Assembly (NCBI GenBank): GCA_948146395.1
Contig: OX411559.1
Coordinates: 4,202,501 to 4,266,500, forward strand
Source of the DNA: Fragum whitleyi
Lineage: Eukaryota > Mollusca > Bivalvia > Cardiida > Cardiidae
DNA: 64,000 bases
Direction of reading: 5' to 3'
Part shown: piece by piece, positions 1 to 10,551 of the stretch
How the letters are laid out: each line of letters opens with the position of its first letter
Position numbering within the stretch: the first letter of the stretch is position 1
Notes under the pieces: model-generated
Told to the model about the DNA's origin: nothing
Databases searched by the model: none
What the model saw: the letters and a program-made list of their open reading frames with translations, nothing else
Made by a program: the position numbers and the translations under genes

Positions 1-331
1 ACTGTAGTTGAATTACTTTTTGGATGAAAAACTACTTACAGAAATATGGTATTTATTCAGTTGAGAATTATAAATCTATAAATGTTTAAAGTATTAACCC
101 TGATTTTAAAACAAGATGTGTTTGTGAAACACTAATGCCCCCGTAACAGCATTTTTTTTTTAAAGTTTGACCTTGACAAATGACCTTGACCTTGTCACAT
201 GACCTTGACTTCGGTACCAGCGGATGTGGATCATTGAGATCTATCATCATGCCAAATTTGAGCTTTGTATGTCAAATACTTTTGGAGAAAAGGCAAAGGT
301 TAAGTTTTCGGACAGATGGACAGACAGACGG

Positions 332-362
<31 letters not shown>

Positions 363-567
363 GACATGAGTAAAACAATATGCCCCCGATCTCTCGATAC
401 GGGGGCATAAAAATATTGCAATTTAATTTTTTGTATGTGGAAGAATTAAGACTTTATGTACAAGTTAAAAGCACTTGATTATTTCAAAAATGGTGGAGAG
501 GATCAAATGGCGGGTTGGGTAATTTTTCCTCAAATAACCCTTAAATCCTGAACTCACATTTACTTAC
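1..567. other. ADRM1 intron 4 (left end of window)
   Basis: This is intronic sequence of ADRM1 on the minus strand. Its main content is the microsatellite-bearing element at 108-411. The rest is AT-rich without recognisable signal. Confidence 0.6.
108..411 (+). mobile_element. Non-autonomous element with inverted ends and a GGAC/GACA microsatellite
   Basis: The element starts near AACAAGATGTGTTTGTGAAAC and ends at GATACGGGGGCATAAA. TGCCCCCGTA near the left is the inverted complement of TACGGGGGCA at the right end. Inside are repeated TGACCTTGAC motifs and an interrupted (GGAC)n/(GACA)n run at about 310-366. Near-identical copies occur at 51209-51511, with relatives at 2841-3010 and, reversed, at 43211-43472 and 56255-56490. 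I cannot assign a superfamily. Confidence 0.8.
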
Positions 568-633
568 CAAGTAACTGCATCAATTGTTGTTGACTCATTC
601 CTCCTAGAATATTCTGAATGTCAGAGTCACTGG
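568..633 (-). CDS. ADRM1: ADRM1 coding exon 4 (last one in window)
   Basis: This 66-bp exon encodes the short helix-prone piece ASDSDIQNILGGMSQQQLMQ followed by LLG. It matches the region of vertebrate ADRM1 with the LLGNMSxxQLMQLIG pattern, just after the Pru domain. The acceptor is ATTACAG before base 633 and the donor is GTAAGT at 562-567. The first two bases complete the Ala codon begun by the single G left from exon 3, so phase agrees exactly. Exons for the C-terminal DEUBAD (UCH37-binding) domain must lie beyond base 1. It is identified by family memory, not by a search, but phase and order leave little doubt. Confidence 0.85.
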
Positions 634-903
634 CTGTAATGATGAATGAAAATTAAAGATAAATATTGAAACTGTTTCTCAATTTTATCTGAGACAAGCT
701 GATCTTAACCTTGTCTAGAATAGTTATGTTTTTAATCAAGCCTTATTGAGCTTAATAACTTTTCTATTTTAGACTAGCTCAGTTTATTTCAAATTCAATT
801 GAGTTACAAACTCTTTTTTTCTCGAATCATTACATTTTGTATGTTAAAACTAATTTCTGAGACTCTCTGAAGACAGAAATATCCTGACATGCCTTAGATG
901 ACA

Positions 904-1095
904 TCAGGGCCTGAGGTTATAAAAGTTTTCTTAATCTCAACTCAAAATTTTCTCAAATTTAATATTTAAATTATTGTATTAACATAAAGCATATTATCAA
1001 TAAGTTATTATTCATAACAACTTATTAGTAATATATTTTATATTCATACATTTATATTGGTTTAAATACAGAAATAAAGCTTTAATCTCAATTTG
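904..1095 (+). repeat. Partial copy of the GGGCCTGAGG foldback family
   Basis: It begins GGGCCTGAGGTTATAAAAGT and contains the internal AATAAGTTATTATTCATAACAA hairpin region shared with the complete copy at 46152-46391. The right inverted end is not seen. A reversed end-fragment (GAAAAGTTTTATAACCTCGG) is at 5580-5600. Confidence 0.65.
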
Positions 1096-2840
1096 AAAGG
1101 GGGTGTTCCAAATGTATAGTAAAATGTGCCCACGCTTAGATTTTTATGATATTGTGAGTTATTGTAGTACTTGGTATACTGATTTAGGAAATGACTTTTT
1201 TTCCCAAAATTAGTAAAGAGGGCCGACCATAAAGTACCCGAAAGCACATCTTATCTAATACAAAGGGGTGTCAGGAAAAACATCACCTTGCCAGAAAATT
1301 TTGGAATCTGTAATGAGAATTTGTTACTGATTTAAAAGACAATTGGTACCTACATGTTTTTATATAGGTTGGAATCTTATTTCTGTTTACTCCTAAAAGA
1401 TAGCCCAAAAAGTTCTTGAAAAATTCATGAAAAAATAAAAAAAATGAAATTATGTTCTGAGTTAAAGGGTTGAAAATTTTTAGTTGTAGCTCTAGTCCAG
1501 TTATCAAACTCACTTAGAATTAAGATACATATGTTCTAAATGTTTACGGAAAGTTTCATTGAAATCGAAAACTGGTAAGTTAGTCAAAAATCTCCTAGTG
1601 TAGAAGATAGTGGGTGGGGTAAGATAAGTTTTCACCCATCTGAGAATCTTAAAGTGTGAATAACTTTTCAACGGCTGTAGACAGGATCTTCATATTTCAC
1701 ACATGGATCCTTTGGGACAAAGCCTATTTACAAGCATTGGTCAAAATCAACTGTCAAGGTCAAGGTTAATTATCAAGGTCATTGTTATAAAAAAAACTTC
1801 ATTAAGCTTTGGGAACATACTTTACAAAGTAATGAACAATGATTTTGATTTTCAATTATAGTTTCTTTTAAACAAATTTATTTCAGTTGGTTCCTAACTC
1901 AGTCATTTGTGAAGGTCTATGTCAGATTTTCTTTAAACAAACTCATTTCAGTTGGTTCCTTATTCAAGGTCATGTATGAAGGTCAAAGGAGAATGGTGTC
2001 TAGGATTTAACACTATGTATTTTCTGTCACAATCCTGTAGAAGTTACTTGTTCTATGTTTAACAGGTGCGTCTTAGTAATAAGATGCCTCCCGAGAATAC
2101 TTGAGACGCTTTTAGCAATAAATCAAAATGCAATAGAATTGTAAGTTATGAAATGGAAAACTTTGGAAGGAAAAACTGTGGGAAAAGAAGGAATTTCTTG
2201 TTACAAGCATTTTCTTCTTTTTATACATTGTTTTCCTTTGGGTAATGAAAATGTTGAGTATTAGGATAGGCAATTTATATATTTAAATTTGTTAAGTTTA
2301 CAAATGAAGATGAACAATCTCTACATTCCTGAATTACCTCCAATATTCCAGCTTTGCTGATAAATAAAATATACTTGCCTCAACCCCGAGGGTTATTAGC
2401 TGTGCTTACCCCTAGTCTTAAGTCTTAATTCAAATAAGAAATACTTCTATAATGATACTTCAATTTGAAAGATTTTTTTTCTTTTGTGAAAACATGATTC
2501 TCCTAAGTCTTAAGGTAAATGTTGTTTGTAAACAGGGGGGAAAGAATGAAACTAAATCACTCACCCGAGTTTTATTGGTCACTGAAGAAACATTCTGGTA
2601 AAGATTCGTTGAAATGAGCGAAGTTGTTGAAATGTTTTTTCAATGAAAAGGGTCAGCTTACTAGTAAGAAATTATTGAAATTGGTATTTTGGTTAAAAAG
2701 ATCCGCCAAGTCAAACAGATTTTTGTGCCAATTTCACGAACAAGTTTTGAAATGGTTTCCAAAGGAATATTCTGGAAAAATTGCATTGAAATTGGTTTAA
2801 TGGTTCAGGAGGAAATGATGTTTGAGGATTTAATAGTAAA

Positions 2841-3010
2841 GCAAGAGCTGTCACTGTAAGATGACAATGCCCCCGACACCGCTTTGATAGTAATAAGGAA
2901 GTTATGGCCAATGTTAAAGTTTTTGGACGGAATGACGGACGGACGGACGGACGGACAGACGGACGGACGGACAAGTCAAATTTATGATGCCTCCCTATCG
3001 GGGGCATAAA
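2841..3010 (+). mobile_element. Short relative of the GGGGGCAT microsatellite element
   Basis: The element spans GAGCTGTCACTGTAAGATGA to CTATCGGGGGCATAAA. It has inverted TGCCCCCGA / TCGGGGGCA ends and a (GGAC)n run at about 2936-2973. Most of the TGACCTTGAC interior of the longer copies is missing. Confidence 0.7.
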
Positions 3011-5998
3011 AAACCAATGGTCATATTTAAGAGCCAATCCGAATTTTGCGAACAATATTTGTGAAGGGTTACACATGGAAAGTTGTGGCAAAGTTTCATT
3101 GAAATTGCCTTGAGGGTTAAAGAGGAGAAGTAGTTTTAAGAAATTTGGAAGAAGGAAACCACATGATTCACGACCTGCGACGGACTAGGGATCCTAAAAG
3201 CTCCCGTCGGGAATGTTGTGCTCTGGTGAGCTAGAAATCAAGTTCCCTATCATGTCAAATTATATCTAATTATTACATTTGTAATCAAACAAAAAAGTTT
3301 AAGAGATACTGTGTAGCCAATTTAGTGAAAGCAAGACTTTAACCTTTGAACTTGAGTTGCGACAAACGACATATTTTCTGTTTCTTTCTGATCTAGAATT
3401 GTGTTTATTTAATCAATATCAACCAAATGGTTTGTGGTAATTCTTTCAGACAGTTGGGGCAGAATTAGGACCTTGAACCTAAAAGAAACAAAAGATGTTT
3501 AAAAATATTTATGCCCATGTGCAGGCCAATGACCTATTCTTTGTCAGTTAACAAATGGAAATAACTAAAAAATATGATAGAGTTATGGTTCTTGTGAACT
3601 GTACTTCTCCTCAATGGATGAACAGACCGACAGTGCAAAGTGCAAAACAACAGCAAAATCTTTAATTTGTCTCCTAGAGGATATTACCAGCCCCTTTTCC
3701 CTTGCCATTCAAATAATAAAAAAAATATTGTTATAATAATTTGTTTATACATGTATACTTTATTTCATAACCCGCCACGATACTTATACTTGGCCAAGTC
3801 AATGATATCATCTTAGGTTCTGCGTAAATATGTTATGGAAATCTTTCATAGTCCCTGAGAGGAGTATTGTATCTTTAAAACAAAACAAAAAAAAAAACAA
3901 AACCACAGAATAAACAAAAGTTCTAGTTTTTGTTAGGTTTTGTTTTGTGTGACCTTGTTTGGTGACAATGACCTTGCATGTGTAAGACTATCATTAAGTT
4001 TCTTGATGTGCTAACCTAAGAGATCATACATCCAACCAAAAATAAAAATTGTATATCTTGAATAGGCTTGCATTTTTGTTTAATTTTGCTAAGTTTAACC
4101 TTTTAGGTGAAACTGGATCTAGAACTTGAATGTGTATACATAGATTTAAGCAATTTTTATTTTTGAGTGTGTAAAAAATTGTCAAGCAACATAGAACTTT
4201 TCATTTTATATATTCATTACTTTACTTATATCTTATTTCACGTTTATAGGCTTTACAGTTCATGAAATTTATGCCTAAATTGATAAGTATAAAGAAATTA
4301 TAGCATATCAAACTACCCACCCACTAACCTGAACATGGATTAAGACAAGGAGTTTTAATTTAACCCCTTTATGAGATATTGGCAAATGACAGAATACCTT
4401 GATCTTGAAATTTTAAGATGTTTACCGACAAGATCAATAATCATGCCAAATAAGAGCTATGTATTTTGAAAGGACTTGCTGTAATCATAAAAAGTTAAGA
4501 TCTTTGTTAAATTTTGCAAAGTGTGGCCTTGATGAATCACCTTGACCTTGGCAGATGACCTTGACCTCAGAGATTAGAGATCTCAAGTGATTTGATTCAT
4601 TATGATGTCACATATGAGTAGTGTATCTAGAAAAGGATTGAAGTAATTGGCAAATCTTATTTTTTTATGATGTGCAGACAGAATAGGCAAATACCTAATA
4701 GACAGACAGACAGATAGATATCACTAGCACACAATATTTTCCTATTCTTTTCAACTCAGGCCAATAAGAAATAAAATCTGTAAAACTCACTGTAAGATAC
4801 TATTGAAATTTTTGCAAGGATTAAAGAAAATCAGGTAAATTATATTTTTCATCTTACCCCACCCACTTTTTCAAAATTGGGGTAAAGCAAGGGCTGTAAT
4901 TTGACCCAGTTTAGTGATACAAATAATCATCTTATGCAGTATATGCTTTGAGTAGTCGTTATTTGCAAATTTGTATAAAGATCAATGCATTGACACTTAA
5001 ATTATGTCTATTTCAGGACATAATACAAGATTTTGGATGAATTTTGAAACTAAAGATATGTATTTATAAGCATAAAAAATAATGTTACCGGTTTTCAATC
5101 TTCTTTAAATTTTTACACAAGGAAGAAGGATAGTAGGGCTAATTTTTTGACGCGTAACTAAACTGGACTAGCATCAGAAGGTTCTAATCTATGAGTTCAA
5201 AATTTATATTCACCACATTTTTTTAAAAAAAAAATAAGCAATTTTTATATTCAAGAGTATAAAAATTTGTCAACAATGTAAAACTTGTCATTTATATATA
5301 CATTATCTCAATAATTACTATAGACTTTACAGTACATAAAAAACTATTCAAAAATTGATAAGTTTAAAGAAATTATAGCATATTAAATTACCCCACCCAC
5401 CTACCTCAATATGGAATAAGACAAGGGGCTGTAATTTGACCTCGTTTTGAGATATTGACATATGAAAGTTTGTTCTGTGGTACATTTAATGTGTAGTATG
5501 TATTTGCAAAGTTTCATGAAAATCTGTGTGTGGGCACTTTTGAAACACCTCCTTTGAGAACATTTAGAATTGAGGTTGAGAAAAGTTTTATAACCTCGGG
5601 TCCAGTTGATATTTGGAATGTGAACCTACACATCACAAGGATATATCTCTGATGGCCGTTTGTTTGTTATAGAAGCCAAGAGGAGCTAATGTATATCTGA
5701 CATAATTATATGAATAAACAGGTACTCTGTTTAAGAAAATTTTTTTTATAGAGTTATCCTCTAGACTTACTTTTTGTCTCATTAAATGGCCTTTCTTGAA
5801 GTGTAAGTAGATAAATATAATCTTTTGGAGGAAATAACTGTTGACCATAGAGAATATATATACAACATTACTTTTTCTAAATATATTCATTACTGATATC
5901 TTTACAAAAATCTTTATAGGCAAGATCTGTAAGACCCCGATAATTCCCCCCTACTTGACTCTTAGGCCAGTGGAATACTCAATACTTAATGACTGCCT

Positions 5999-6227
5999 TA
6001 ACCCTTTCCTGTTTTACAAAATTTTGGACCTGTCCAAATTCAAAGGTTTTGCAGACGAAAATTAATAGTGGATTTAATTTGAAAAATAACCATTCAGTAG
6101 GGAAGAAAATACTGAGGAAAAAGAAGAAATTGCTTGTCAGAAGCAATTTCTTCTTTTTTCACAATGTTTTCTCAATCATGAAATCACAGGCACGTAAAAA
6201 GCAGGGATTAAACAGCAAAGGGCTAAA
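5999..6227 (+). mobile_element. piggyBac-type MITE (CCCTTTCC family), copy 1
   Basis: It begins TTAACCCTTTCCTGTTTTAC and ends GCAAAGGGCTAA, an eroded TTAA target site. It contains a strong internal hairpin, AAGAAGAAATTGCTTGTCAG followed by its complement. The copies at 17739-17966, 36841-37069 and 37352-37580 keep TTAA at both ends; see the empty-site comparison in the findings. Confidence 0.8.
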
Positions 6228-6286
6228 ACAATAATGAACAAACATGAATTATGTAAAAGACAGGTTTTTTCAAAATGTTTTACATG

Positions 6287-6364
6287 CCAATATTAGTTAG
6301 ATCAGCGGTAAGGGCCCATACAGTGCCCCGTCTACTGGACCCATTGGTCGGTGAATTCTTTCAA
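6287..6364 (-). pseudogene. Degenerate tandem copy of the 3' part of ADRM1 exon 3
   Basis: Bases 6287-6364 align without an obvious gap to 6407-6484, the 3' portion of ADRM1 exon 3, at an offset of 120 bp. On the minus strand the copy has no stop and still reads SSRRGT...ADLTNIG in the ADRM1 frame. The donor GT has become GC (GGCATG instead of GGTAGG) and no acceptor precedes it. It looks like a partial local duplication now decaying, though use of a GC donor cannot be excluded from sequence alone. Confidence 0.75.
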
Positions 6365-6406
6365 GATCTATCATGTAAAAGACTGTTTTAAAGTATATCT
6401 ACCTAC

Positions 6407-6533
6407 CAATATTAGCAAGATCAGTGGGAAGGGCCCCTCCAGTGCCCCCTCTACTGGACCCTGGGGTCGGTGGATTGTTCAAATACTCATTGACCTTCTT
6501 GCAATTGTCCTCATCTTTATCAGTCTTGGGCTC
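6407..6533 (-). CDS. ADRM1: ADRM1 coding exon 3 (end of Pru domain and linker)
   Basis: This 127-bp exon starts after a CTTTCAG acceptor (6534-6540) and ends at a GTAGGT donor (6401-6406). It encodes [20 protein letters not shown] and then a Pro/Gly/Ser-rich linker. In vertebrate ADRM1 the same segment reads [20 protein letters not shown], the C-terminal helix of the Pru fold. It ends in phase 1 (a single G), matching exon 4. A degenerate partial copy of the 3' part of this exon lies 120 bp further along the same strand at 6287-6364. Confidence 0.92.
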
Positions 6534-7263
6534 CTGAAAGAAATTGTTATCTCCCTTGTCATTATACAGTTTAAAATCCACACCAGTCAAAAAATCGTAG
6601 AATAATTTGATAAATTTCAATCAAATGTTAATTGTCTTAAACGATTTCGAAACGTTTTCAAATGATTTTGGAACGTTTTTGAGTGATTTGAGTGAGTGTT
6701 TGGAATGAATGAATGGAGTGCTGAGTGAGCAATTTAGAATGATTTTGATCAAGATCACAGTCAATTTTACAATGTTTTAACTGTACACAGTCAAAGCAAA
6801 ATTTGTCTGCCCCCTGATATTGTCTGGTCGGATAAGTTATTCTATGTCATCTGATCAGATGTCCAGCTGAAATTTCATGGAAACAATTATGTAAACAAAT
6901 TGTTAAATTGCTTATCTTTATTTTTTAACTTATTGTCTTTGTCCAAATCAAAATAAATAATTAGGGTTATATTTCAACTTTATTTTCTGAATTTATCAAT
7001 TATGATGTTATTATGAATTAGAGATGAAATTTGTCTCAGTTCTTGGACAGAAGATTATTGATTGGTCAGACATAATTTTTCAAGCTGCCTGACCTAATGT
7101 CAGACAGCACTTCAAAGGTTGGGATAAACCTTGAATATCTTGTTTCAGTATATGGTGAAGTCAGATCTAAGTCTATACACCCAATTTACCTTATTCTAGA
7201 GTTTATCATTTATTTTTAACTCAATTTTCAACAGAAATATTAACCCAAAATCAGGCTGTCAGT

Positions 7264-7644
7264 CAGGGTTCGACACTAAGGGGAGTCTGCTACTCCTTGT
7301 TCACCAGCTGGACTCCTTTGATTTGCAAGTAAGGAGTCCAGCGGACTCCAAGAGTTGAAAAGGAGTATTTAGAAAAACAAATGCACAAAACTAGTTGAAG
7401 AAAACATTTGCTTGCATCATGTATTGTTTTGAGAGAAAAATACTCTTCTTTGGTAGAACATTGTGGGAAAAAACAAATAGCTTGTAACAAGCAATTTAAA
7501 TTGCTTGTAACAATAATTTCTTCTTTTTCACAATGTTCTCCCATTACGATAATTTGGACTCCTTACTTTGAGCATGGACTCCTTGATTTCATGTGTTAGG
7601 AGTCCTATTGACTCCTAAACCTCAGGAGTTAGTGTCGACCCCTG
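7264..7644. mobile_element. MITE with CAGGGTTCGACACTAA ends and 5-bp target duplication
   Basis: The left end CAGGGTTCGACACTAA is the inverse of the right end TTAGTGTCGACCCCTG with one mismatch. TCAGT flanks it on both sides (7259-7263, 7645-7649), a clean target-site duplication. The inside carries repeated GGACTCC/GGAGTCC words and a long hairpin (about 7450-7535). Open frames inside it are chance. Confidence 0.85.
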
Positions 7645-8057
7645 TCAGTACTTTTGGCACTTTGATTTTGATTTACTATTGAAGAGGCATTCATTCAATA
7701 TGACAAGAGTTAGGCGTCGTTTTTGGTTGATACAGGGGTATGGAAATCCCATGCCCGACTTGTCCAACACAGCTTTTCTTCATGTGGACAAGGGCATTTT
7801 ACAAGTCAACTTATCCGTGGACAGGTAAATACCAGAGCAATTCATGGAATGGTACCTTAGTAATTCATGGAATGGTACCTTAATTGATTTAATAGATAAA
7901 TTAGGCTTATGTTTTTATCATATGGTAGAAAACTTTGTTTTTACATTGTGTATGAAGAAAATGCTGGGCTCCTGCATTTTCTTCATTAAAGACTATGTTA
8001 TCTCAACATATGACACAAGCCCTGCTTAAACACAACCCAGCTTCATATCTTAAGTGG

Positions 8058-8311
8058 TAGCATGTTGGACTGTCAATCTAAAGGTCCTGGGTTAGATCCC
8101 CAACTGTGGAACTCATTCTTCCTGACTAGTTGACTCTCACCAAATGGGTTGATAATTGTAGACCTATGTGAGATAGCAGCTGGGGGCTAAAAAAGGATGT
8201 GATGGTAGTATTGGTGAGAGAAATACCAGGTATCAATTGTAAGGTGCTCCAGCTGCTGCAATATAACCGAAAATATGTTGAAAGCGGCGTAAAACTCTAT
8301 TCAATCAATCA
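8058..8311 (+). mobile_element. tRNA-derived SINE, copy 1, with 11-bp target duplication
   Basis: The head resembles a tRNA (GACTGTCAATC anticodon arm, GGGTTAGATCCCC B box). The body carries TGTGAGATAGCAGCTGG and GTGCTCCAGCTGCTGCAATA. The tail is TTCAATCAATCAATC. ATCTTAAGTGG occurs on both sides (8047-8057 and 8312-8322). The 5' end is truncated inside the A box. Confidence 0.88.
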
Positions 8312-8395
8312 ATCTTAAGTGGACATTGTGGGTTATCATTGAAATCATCTCATGAAGATGATCAATGCAAATAAGTACCCATAATATATCAAGGC

Positions 8396-8459
8396 CTCAG
8401 CACAAAACTATTGTAAGTGCCTATATGATTAAAGGCACTTACAATAGTTAAGCTTGACC
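8396..8459. repeat. Short foldback element, copy 1
   Basis: CTCAGCACAAAACTATTGTA is followed by its inverse after AAGTGCCTATATG. It is the most diverged of nine copies of an approximately 70-bp hairpin (see 13204-13273). Confidence 0.75.
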
Positions 8460-8847
8460 CCTTCTTAAGGTTTCATTGTAGTGAAATAACAACTTTAGAA
8501 AGGCAAAACCTACTCATCACCTCAGTATTTATCAGTAACACTAACAGATATAATTCTGGCTCAGAATATCATGCGCAAAATAGCTAATTTAGCCAAATTT
8601 AATGAGAAATTAATAATATTTAGAGAGAAATATTACCGAATTCTTCACTGAATTTCATTTTGCTTTGAATTTTTTCTCCCATTAAGCCAGTTTCAATGAG
8701 ATTTCTGACAGAAAAATGAGAGAGTGTCTCAATATCTCACCTTGTCACCTTGTAATAAATACATTGTTTGGATTTAAATCAGGGATATCTTTAAACCAAA
8801 CAATGTCACTTTAAAAGCTGGCTTGTACAAGGCAGTACATTACCACT

Positions 8848-9008
8848 TAAGGTAGTGGACCTGTAATTGTTCCGCAATGTTTTGGAAGTAATGAACTTTA
8901 ACATTATTAACCGAGGTTTCATAATGATTTTCATTTGGAAACCTCATTCAACATTGTGAAAGATCATGTGTTGAAAAGTTGCGGAACTATTATGGTTCCA
9001 CTACCTTA
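8848..9008. mobile_element. Small MITE next to ADRM1 exon 2
   Basis: TIRs of about 30 bp: TAAGGTAGTGGACCTGTAAT... at the left and, inverted, ...GGTTCCACTACCTTA at the right. It lies 31 bp from the exon 2 donor. An end-fragment of a relative starts at about 57235. Confidence 0.85.
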
Positions 9009-9039
9009 GATGCAACCCAGTTTCATTATCATATCTTAC

Positions 9040-9156
9040 CTGCATCCAAAAGAACAGTTTTCTAGTTGATGATTTGAACTTCAACACAAACACCCTCCCA
9101 GTTGTACATTGCTTCACATGCTTGAACTCAATGTCATCAGGAAATATGATCAAGTC
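9040..9156 (-). CDS. ADRM1: ADRM1 coding exon 2 (Pru domain core)
   Basis: This 39-codon exon (phase 0 at both ends) encodes [16 protein letters not shown], then [20 protein letters not shown] and WMQ. The vertebrate counterpart has [20 protein letters not shown] and RLFFWMQ. This is the ubiquitin-binding beta core of the pleckstrin-like receptor for ubiquitin. The acceptor is TTTTGGCAG and the donor GTAAGA. A small MITE (8848-9008) sits only 31 bp beyond the donor. Confidence 0.95.
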
Positions 9157-9190
9157 CTGCCAAAATAAATCAAGTTCAACATAATTAAAT

Positions 9191-9384
9191 ATGAGCTTGT
9201 GCGTGACATTTCCAACAATTTCGTGATCACATGAAAGACAAACGCACGCCGAATAAGGCAATTACTAAATTCCGCGACTGTCTGAAGATATGTTGAGACT
9301 TATTAATCTACAGATCATGTAGTGAAGACTGGTCAGACTGTGCAGATGCTTGAAATTGTTTGAAATGTCAAATACAGGCTCATA
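9191..9384. mobile_element. GAGCCTGTG-family MITE, copy overlapping ADRM1 intron 1
   Basis: The left end GAGCTTGTGCGTGACATTTC and right end GAAATGTCAAATACAGGCTC are imperfect inverses. The interior has CAGACTGTGCAGATGC as in other copies. This family recurs at 33717-33954, 38470-38706, 39704-39942, 42484-42720, 45277-45514 and 50327-50550. Confidence 0.75.
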
Positions 9385-9550
9385 TTGTAGTTTATCATTT
9401 GTTAACCAGTCATGTAAAACAAATAGAGTATTTGGAAAAGAAGTAAAAAGATGTCCCATTTCAAAATTTCTTAAATTTAGTTATTTTTGAAGGTAGAATG
9501 ATCATTCTAAGGGACATTTAAAACTGAAGTAACTATAGAGGAAAAGTTGT

Positions 9551-9622
9551 GCCCGACATGGGACTCGAACCCACAACCCCCGGAACACTAGCACGGCGCT
9601 CTACCAACTGAGCTAACCGGGC
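9551..9622 (-). tRNA. tRNA-like sequence (AGU anticodon), probably a tRNA-derived repeat
   Basis: On the minus strand a 72-nt cloverleaf can be drawn. The acceptor stem is GCCCGGT/GTCGGGC, the D stem GCTC/GAGC, the anticodon loop CTAGTGT (AGU, Thr), and the T arm GTGGG TTCGAGT CCCAT, followed by discriminator A. A box (TTAGCTCAGTTGGTAGAGC) and B box (GGTTCGAGTCC) are perfect. The anticodon stem has a T-C mismatch and the body is unlike tRNA-Thr. Because the unit is repeated 221 bp away, a tRNA-derived repeat is likelier than a working gene. Confidence 0.5.
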
Positions 9623-9771
9623 ACCTGGTCATGAGTCTACCCAATATCGAACACTACACTCCTCCCCCTTTTAACCAATTGGAGCCGGTCCCAAACCGCT
9701 CCCAAATGGCGGAACCCAGTGTTCTCCGTTTACTTCTGACACCATTGAAGTAACTATAGAGGAAAAGTTGT

Positions 9772-9843
9772 GCCCGACATGGGACGCGAACCCACGAACC
9801 CCGGAACACTAGCACGGCGCTCTACCAACTGAGCTAACCGGGC
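9772..9843 (-). tRNA. Second copy of the tRNA-like sequence
   Basis: This is the same 72-nt unit as 9551-9622, with T loop TTCGCGT instead of TTCGAGT and a shifted variable loop. It lies in ADRM1 intron 1, about 110 bp from the exon 1 donor, on the same strand as the gene. Because the conserved A58-type position of the T loop is lost, it is even less likely to be a functional tRNA. Confidence 0.45.
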
Positions 9844-9954
9844 ACCTGGTCATGAGTCTACCCAATATCGAACACTACAAAACTGCTGGCCGTTTTCGAG
9901 TCTTGTGTCAAAGGGACTGAAAGGGTTCAAGTGAACGACAATGCAATTTCTTAC

Positions 9955-10155
9955 GTCTTCCACATTGCCGGTCTGACGGTCCTTCCAACAGAAATGCATG
10001 AGTGAGTCGTCAGACTGGTACACATACACCTGACCCTTCCTCTTGTCAGGATGAACCATTTTTCCTTTCATAAACATCTTCCCTGCCCTAAATTCAACCA
10101 GATTTTTGCTTTGCGAACGTCCACTCGCATTTCCGAAAAGTGCACCTGACGCCAT
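9955..10155 (-). CDS. ADRM1: ADRM1 (Rpn13) coding exon 1, proteasomal ubiquitin receptor
   Basis: ADRM1/Rpn13 is a subunit of the 19S proteasome cap. It docks on Rpn2/PSMD1, binds ubiquitin through its N-terminal Pru domain and recruits the deubiquitinase UCH37 through its C-terminus. This exon encodes residues 1-67, beginning MASGALF and containing [30 protein letters not shown] and [12 protein letters not shown], nearly the vertebrate sequence. I chose the ATG at 10155-10153 because homologues begin there (SGALF) and the -3 base is A. The open frame continues upstream to 10323 without homology. The donor is GAC|GTAAGA. The four exons here give about 170 of an expected roughly 400 residues. 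The gene is divergent from ABHD3, whose ATG lies 396 bp away. Confidence 0.96.
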
Positions 10156-10551
10156 TTTCGATTTTGTCTGAAAACCTTCGAAGTGGCCTCCCTTTCCTTC
10201 AACGGAATTTGCCGAAGTGCTCCGGAATCTGACAGTTTCTTCTCGTAAAAACTCGGCGGTTACGGAAATTTGGGACATTCTATTTTCTATTGGGGCGACA
10301 AAACTGTGCATTTGCACGTGCACTTCATAGCTTTTTTGTACGAATCAATTCAGTTAGAATAAACTACTCTAACCATCAAAATAATATTCATTCAACCAAC
10401 AAATATCCATTTTTTTCCTTTTAAACCGACAAAATATGAATTCAGTAATTTACAAAATCCCTTTTAGTAGATGGACTATTCCAGTTAGGTTATTTTGTGG
10501 GTCAGTAATCATAACGTTGGTTTACGGAAGTCAGTTTGACCGGTGATCACC
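10156..10551. promoter_or_regulatory. Shared divergent promoter region of ADRM1 and ABHD3
   Basis: The start codons of ADRM1 (minus, 10155) and ABHD3 (plus, 10552) are 396 bp apart. No repeat and no obvious TATA box lies between them. Unlike almost all other non-coding DNA in the window, this stretch is free of recognisable mobile elements. It must hold both 5' UTRs and probably a common bidirectional promoter. Transcription starts cannot be placed from the sequence. Confidence 0.7.

Larger units (their letters stand above)
634..6406. other. ADRM1 intron 3
   Basis: This is a long intron on the minus strand. It holds repeat relics (904-1095, 2163-2233, 2841-3010, 4386-4745 with CTTGACCTTGG and GACA runs, 5526-5608), a piggyBac-type MITE (5999-6227) and the partial exon 3 copy (6287-6364). 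I see no other conserved coding segment. Confidence 0.6.
6534..9039. other. ADRM1 intron 2
   Basis: This intron is filled by a 381-bp MITE (7264-7644), half of a GGGGTATGGAAAT-family element (about 7732-7835), a SINE (8058-8311), a short hairpin (8396-8459) and a small MITE against exon 2 (8848-9008). 6600-7250 is AT-rich with nothing recognised. Confidence 0.6.
9526..9877 (-). repeat. 131-bp direct repeat pair containing the tRNA-like units
   Basis: 9526-9656 and 9747-9877 are near-identical direct repeats (GAAGTAACTATAGAGGAAAA to CGAACACTAC) separated by 90 bp of unique sequence. The arrangement could be a tandem duplication of a tRNA-headed SINE or a very small terminal-direct-repeat element. 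Confidence 0.75.

Noticed and set aside
310..366. CRISPR-like regular short repeats at GGAC/GACA tracts
   Set aside because: Simple tetranucleotide microsatellite without spacers, in a eukaryotic genome.
2711..3091. 126-residue minus-strand open frame with a VRPSVRPS repeat
   Set aside because: The peptide repeat is the translation of the GGAC microsatellite inside a mobile element.
10156..10323. 56-codon N-terminal extension of ADRM1
   Set aside because: The open frame continues upstream of MASGALF but homologues start at SGALF, and the region must also hold the shared promoter and 5' UTR.
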